DNA of 64,000 nucleotides from Auanema rhodensis (taxonomy: Eukaryota; Nematoda; Chromadorea; Rhabditida; Rhabditidae): positions 8,566,131 through 8,630,130 of the forward strand of contig OZ059894.1 of assembly GCA_964057225.1 (NCBI GenBank), in the 5' to 3' direction. The position numbers and the translations under genes were made by a program. The first letter of the stretch is position 1; every line of letters starts with the position of its first letter. A model generated the notes under the pieces. That model was not told the DNA's origin. It did no database searches and saw only the letters and a list, made by a program, of their open reading frames with translations. Of the stretch, positions 61,202 to 64,000 are shown piece after piece.

Positions 61202-61233
61202 AGAGGTCCCTGGTTCAATTCCTGGTTCGGCCC
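61202..61233 (+). pseudogene. tRNA-Pro 3' fragment
   Basis: Only the variable region, T arm and 3' acceptor strand remain, preceded by a duplicated spacer piece (aaattacttctaaacttta). Confidence 0.85.
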
Positions 61234-61406
61234 AATTTTTTGACTTGTTAACTCAAATCGAATTGTTATTGATTTTGATTCATAATCTAATCATGAAGCT
61301 TTGTCTTGTCATGTTTAAAAATGACTAAAAAATTTGAAGAATATATTATAAATTCACAATTTCACAAAAACTCTCCTATTTTTTGAAAATTACTTCTACA
61401 CCTTAT

Positions 61407-61478
61407 GGCCGAATGGTCTAGGGGTATGATTCTCGCTTCGGGTGCGAGAGGTCCCGGGTTCAATTCCCGGTTCGGCCC
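61407..61478 (+). tRNA. tRNA-Pro(CGG) copy 92
   Basis: Consensus gene in a more diverged spacer (acaccttat before the gene). Confidence 0.95.
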
Positions 61479-61704
61479 AATTTTTTGATTTGCTATCTCA
61501 AATCGAAGTATTATTGATTCTGATTCATAACCTAATCATCAAGCTTTGTCTTGTCATATTTAAAAATGACTAAAGAAGTTGAAGAATATATTATAAATTC
61601 ACAATTTCACAAAAACTCTCAGGATCTATCGTAATGAAGCATGATGTTTACAATATAAATCAGAATCAATAATACTTCGATTAAAGTTAACAAATCAAAA
61701 CATT

Positions 61705-61776
61705 GGGCCGAACCGGGATTTGAACCCGGGACCTCTCGCACCCAAAGCGAGAACCATACCCCTAGACCATTCGGCC
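61705..61776 (-). tRNA. tRNA-Pro(TGG) copy 1
   Basis: Same body as the CGG gene, but the anticodon loop is TTTGGGT (anticodon TGG), the T loop is TTCAAAT, and A23>G is in the D arm. Confidence 0.95.
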
Positions 61777-61956
61777 ACATAGCGCAGGTTCGTTTCTAAA
61801 TGGAATAGAAAACTTTCCACTTTCAAGAATTAGAAATGAATTCCGCATCACTATCGTCGGAATAACAAATTCAGGATCTATCGGAATGAAGCATGATGTT
61901 TACAATATAAATCAGAATCAATAATACTTCGATTAAAGTTAACAAATCAAAACATT

Positions 61957-62028
61957 GGGCCGAACCGGGATTTGAACCCGGGACCTCTCGCACCCAAAGC
62001 GAGAATCATACCCCTAGACCATTCGGCC
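61957..62028 (-). tRNA. tRNA-Pro(TGG) copy 2
   Basis: Anticodon TGG; keeps A23 like the CGG genes. Confidence 0.95.
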
Positions 62029-62287
62029 ACATAGCGCTTGTTCGGTTCTAAATGGAATAGAAAACTTTACACTTTCAAGAATTAGAAATGAATTACGCAG
62101 CACTATCGTCGGAATAACAAATTCAGGATCTATCATCAAGATTAAGTACTACTAGCTGCTATTTAGTCATTATGAAACTAAGTTAAACAACCTCATTTAA
62201 TACATTTTTGAATGATATTCAACGAACATAATAACACAACATATCAATTTAACAACAGAACAACAGAACAACAAAGAATCAACAAAA

Positions 62288-63955
62288 TCATTTTCTACCA
62301 GGTTGAGCCATAAGTAATCCATGTTGATACAACATGTGACAAAATTCTTGCCTATCTGATTTAGTAAGATTTTTTGGAAGTTCACTGAGACGAATCCATT
62401 CCGGATAAGAATTGGTCAAGAAATTAAATGAGTCAACAAACTGAAATTAATATTGTTAGCATAGTATCGCTCACGATCAAACCTTAAACGGCATGTCTAG
62501 AGTAAACTCAGATCTTCCCTCATAAACACGCGAATTTTGCATTCGACTAACAAGGAAACAGCTCTCTTCAGATTCAAAAAGTAGACTAGAATGCGATTTC
62601 TTGTGAAATTAAGTAACGTTATCTAACTTACCGTTGGCTGTGTCTACGAATCAAACGGATTTGGATGTTCTTAGTGAAGTCAACAACTGGTCCTTTAATT
62701 ATGTTCAAACCGCTTCCTCTAATTGTTAGCTTCTTTTCCTCTTAATTAAATATATTAGTAGCTTAGACTCATATGCATTACCTGAAGTGAGTAGAGGAGG
62801 AAGAGCTGTTTTAAAAAATTCTCTAGCCATTAGATCAATAGCGGAATGCATACAGTGGTCAGCTACAAAATTGCGGAGCATGGACATATGTCTATCCAAT
62901 GGAACAGCAAGCCTTAAAATAGTTTATATTGAATGGGATTCCCTGTTCGCAAACTTTTCTTCATAATGCTCTTCTTGTATATATTCACAATCAGCAACAC
63001 CTCCAATATCAAGAAGATTAGCAGGCAAAGTACGACGCAACTTCAATCTTGAAGAAGCGAACATTGACATAGCTTCTGGAAGCTAAAACAGAGATGTAAT
63101 GAATTTAAAAATTTCATACCGTTTTCTCTAAAAGATCAACAAAAGCCCATTGGCGCCCTGTTGAAATCGTTACATGTAAAGAATGAACTTTATCATCGGT
63201 ACGTGCCTAAACAATGCTATTATTTTGCTATTATTTTCATAGGAGGCTAAATTACCTGATGAATAAATCCTCTGGGAATATAGAGCAGATCTCCTGCTTC
63301 AACCCAGCCCTCGAACGTTGGTTTGCGGCTTTTCAAAGAACTCTCGGTCAAATTAGGACTGCTATCTCTCGGCAGTTCTTCGTCATCAGATCTGGGGGCC
63401 CAGACTCTCCAATACTTTCTTCCTTCTAACTGGAGCAAGAATGCATCAATTTCATCCCAGTGAGGAGCAAAGCCAGACGTTCCAGCTGGAGTTAAATAAC
63501 TAAAAAATTATTTAAATGTTGATGATCAAATGTTATCCCACGTATTAGCCCCAACAAAACAGTGAAACAGCTCTTGAAGAACTTCGCAAATATACCAAAC
63601 ATGATCATCAAACGTTTGAGGATTCACTAACTGTACAGATCGTCCCAGCTAAAATATGAATGAATAGGAATATGCAAAAAATTAATGCTTACTTTCAAAT
63701 GCTCAGCTAAATCACCCGCAAATACTTGCCCTTTTCCATTGAGTGTAGTACGAACTCCATTTTTATAAGAGGCTATGTTTACGTTAGTACCATATTCCAC
63801 ATAATTCTGAAAAATTAAATAGAATTAAAACAAAACTGACACTGTATATTTATACCTTTTCAAGAAGTTGAACAAGACGTTCGGTAGAAAAAAGATTCCC
63901 ATAGTAGTTAGGATTACCTCTTTTTACAACAAGAGCATTCTGCTGGTAAAACTCA
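62288..63955 (-). CDS. JmjC ribosomal oxygenase, NO66/RIOX1-like (5' end outside window)
   Basis: Fe(II)/2-oxoglutarate-dependent histidyl hydroxylase of ribosomal proteins, nucleolar in other animals. Ten exons on the minus strand: 63955-63856, 63806-63693, 63648-63542, 63499-63256, 63206-63120, 63082-62955, 62912-62782, 62740-62632, 62585-62483 and 62440-62288 (TGA). All phases join. Recognisable parts: NALVVKRGNPNYYGNLFS near the start; the JmjC core with the iron-binding HWD (GFAPHWDEIDAFLLQLEG); PRGFIHQ joined across an intron to ARTDDKVHSLHVTISTG, holding the second metal His; then the dimerisation and winged-helix C-terminal part (LRRTLPANL; GLLMAQPGRK). Introns are 37-49 bp; two acceptors end in AAG. 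The first exon has an acceptor (attatag), so the gene continues beyond 64000. It is unrelated to the array and looks intact. Confidence 0.9.
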
Positions 63956-64000
63956 CTATAATATTAAACGTGCAAAAATAATAAAAAAAAGTAAAGAGAA

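Larger units (their letters stand above)
61141..61620 (+). repeat. tRNA-Pro(CGG) array, degraded right end
   Basis: Contains a tRNA 3' fragment, one intact tRNA and diverged spacers. It stops abruptly at aaaactctc, where the tRNA-Pro(TGG) repeat begins. Confidence 0.9.
61621..62124 (-). repeat. Two 252-bp tRNA-Pro(TGG) units
   Basis: Tandem units 61621-61872 and 61873-62124, each starting aggatctatc on the + strand; a third begins at 62125 and decays. Flanking sequence is unrelated to the CGG spacers, apart from weak similarity (aatcagaatcaataatacttcga) to the reverse complement of a CGG spacer. Confidence 0.9.

Noticed and set aside
62134..62287. Possible extra exon downstream of the NO66-like stop
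   Set aside because: The reading frame ends cleanly at 62288 with the expected C-terminus; what follows is AT-rich 3' sequence.

Overview
This is a eukaryotic (metazoan) window, most likely from a nematode. The evidence is an AT-rich background, a protein-coding gene cut by nine introns of only 37-49 bp, and BEL/Pao-type retrotransposons with bunyavirus-like Env proteins and a YVDN reverse-transcriptase motif, a combination I associate with nematode elements from memory. The species cannot be named from the sequence.

The backbone, 1 to about 61,480, is a tandem array of tRNA-Pro(CGG) genes in about 243-245 bp units, all on the + strand. I count 92 full-length copies plus 5'-truncated, interrupted and 3'-only remnants. 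tRNA positions below are counted linearly 1-72. Most copies share one consensus. Recurrent variants are type T (G51>T), type V (C39>T with G68>A), type V' (C39>T only) and type W (C61>T). The array has higher-order structure: a 22-unit block (about 5.3 kb) is tandemly duplicated, and an older segment (578-4430 versus 15543-19395) is duplicated together with a retroelement inside it. At 61.6-62.1 kb two tRNA-Pro(TGG) genes lie on the opposite strand in a different 252-bp unit.

The array is riddled with LTR-retrotransposon insertions: (i) two copies of a degraded Gypsy-like fragment (1305-4080, 16270-19045); (ii) one full-length, apparently young BEL/Pao element (5731-15479, minus, identical LTRs, TATTA target duplication) with gag-pol-env in one ORF and a separate 3' zinc-knuckle ORF; (iii) two near-identical copies, in inverted orientation, of a second BEL/Pao family (26365-34116 minus, 39816-47928 plus) that has lost nearly all of gag-pol but keeps LTRs, primer-binding site, integrase tail, Env and a 3' zinc-knuckle ORF; (iv) a two-LTR tandem of a Gypsy family (49127-49950); (v) a rearranged minus-strand Gypsy pseudo-element (about 54870-58506) head-to-head with a plus-strand deletion derivative (58507-61140).

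The right end (62288-63955, minus, continuing past the window) is the 3' part of a conserved host gene for a JmjC ribosomal oxygenase of the NO66/RIOX1 type.

Themes worth following: two BEL families inserted at exactly the same nucleotide of the tRNA repeat unit; three unrelated elements share the same gag-start/pol-end deletion geometry; both BEL families carry a post-env triple zinc-knuckle ORF; and the BEL leader shows complementarity to both the 3' end and the anticodon arm of tRNA-Gly.
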